Shown here: positions 63,363 through 64,000 of the stretch, one piece after another
How the letters are laid out: each line of letters opens with the position of its first letter
How positions within the stretch are numbered: position 1 is the first letter of the stretch
Origin: Notospermus geniculatus
Lineage: Eukaryota > Nemertea > Pilidiophora > Heteronemertea > Lineidae
DNA length: 64,000 nucleotides
Reading direction: 5' to 3'
NCBI GenBank assembly: GCA_002633025.1
Contig: NMRB01001292.1
Coordinates: 139,856-203,855, forward strand
Program-made: the position numbers and the translations under genes
The notes under the pieces: generated by a model
Told to the model about the DNA's origin: nothing
The model's input: the letters and a program-made list of their open reading frames with translations, nothing else
Database searches by the model: none

Positions 63363-64000
63363 CAAGATTTTATGTCTGGGGTACTACTTCTCACGTGCCA
63401 GGCTACCCTACAGGTCAGAAGTTTGAGGTCACCCACATTTTGATGAAACCAATGTCTCTGCCTGAAATGACTTCAGAATGTCCGTATGTCGTCAAATTCA
63501 TTTGGAAAGCATATTACATGTAGTTATATGTGGTCTGTTCCTGTACAATAAATTGTACCAATCTATGGGTGGCCTCAAACTTTTGCCCTGTAGGGTACAT
63601 ATATGTACCAAGAGCTATATGTATCAATACTTTGTATGTTACATTTTGTTATAACGTGTAAATAGCACTTGTTGAGAGTTTCTGTGCACGTCTTATTTTT
63701 TGGTGGACCCAATGCCTGCCAGCGAATAAAACTAGCCTGCATGATTAAAAGCTGAATGAAAAAAATAATAAATAAAATTCACATTATATTTTGATAACAT
63801 CGTCTGACTTGCACTTTTTCTATGTGGTGGATCGGTTCGTCGTCTGCCACAGCAGGGCACGTTTACTAGTCCCTTACGAAAATGTACCACGTGTAAATGA
63901 CATTACCACGTGGTAATTGCCCATAACCACGTGGTAATGGGCAAATTTTACACACAAAATGTGTAAAATTTGCCCATTACTACGTGGTTAAGTCATTTAC
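63363..64000. repeat. 0.6 kb dispersed direct repeat, copy 2 (runs to window end)
   Basis: Second copy of 49033-49640 with few changes. It has an extra CCTTACGAAAATGTACCACG piece in the palindromic tail. Confidence 0.85.

Overview
This is a stretch of animal nuclear genome. It has multi-exon genes with GT-AG introns, in-frame exon joins, tRNA-derived SINEs and a very high density of short foldback elements. The two copies of one block (17950-22931) differ at about one silent site in 17 in the coding part. That level, together with the frequent ACATGTA runs, suggests a highly polymorphic marine invertebrate (amphioxus, echinoderm, hemichordate or similar). The sequence alone does not fix the species.

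Left two thirds, 1-43,241: one plus-strand gene for an SLC4-family anion exchanger of the AE1/AE2/AE3 (Cl-/HCO3-) type. I resolve 20 coding exons with matching splice phases from 6,810 to the stop at 42,060. There may also be a 5' exon cut by the left edge (1-41). The readable exons give about 1,379 residues: a long charged N-terminal extension, the cytoplasmic band-3 domain, a 12-14 helix transporter domain and an acidic C-terminal tail. One exon or more (third outer loop and next helices) is absent. It should lie in or near the 336-base N run at 35,891-36,226.

A block holding exons 9 and 10 appears twice (17,950-20,050 and 20,052-22,931) around a single N. The second copy starts inside exon 9 and the splice phases do not allow both copies in one message. 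This looks like two haplotypes placed end to end rather than a true exon duplication. The two copies show insertion differences for several small elements.

Middle, 43,242 to about 52,700: intergenic. It is almost entirely foldback elements, tandem repeats and a 0.6 kb direct repeat whose other copy ends the window. I see no convincing gene.

Right end, about 52,900-64,000: a second plus-strand gene, open at its 3' end, for a secreted zinc metalloprotease of the reprolysin (ADAM/ADAMTS) class. Eight coding exons are visible. The signal peptide exon splices in frame straight to the start of the catalytic domain, so no prodomain is seen. The zinc site reads HELGHVIGLTD, with Asp where reprolysins have the third His. 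One small exon between 56,868 and 59,321 is not found.

The introns are a dense collection of foldback (MITE-like) families, two SINE families, three minisatellites and several nested insertions. No transposase, reverse transcriptase, rRNA, CRISPR or standard tRNA gene was recognised.
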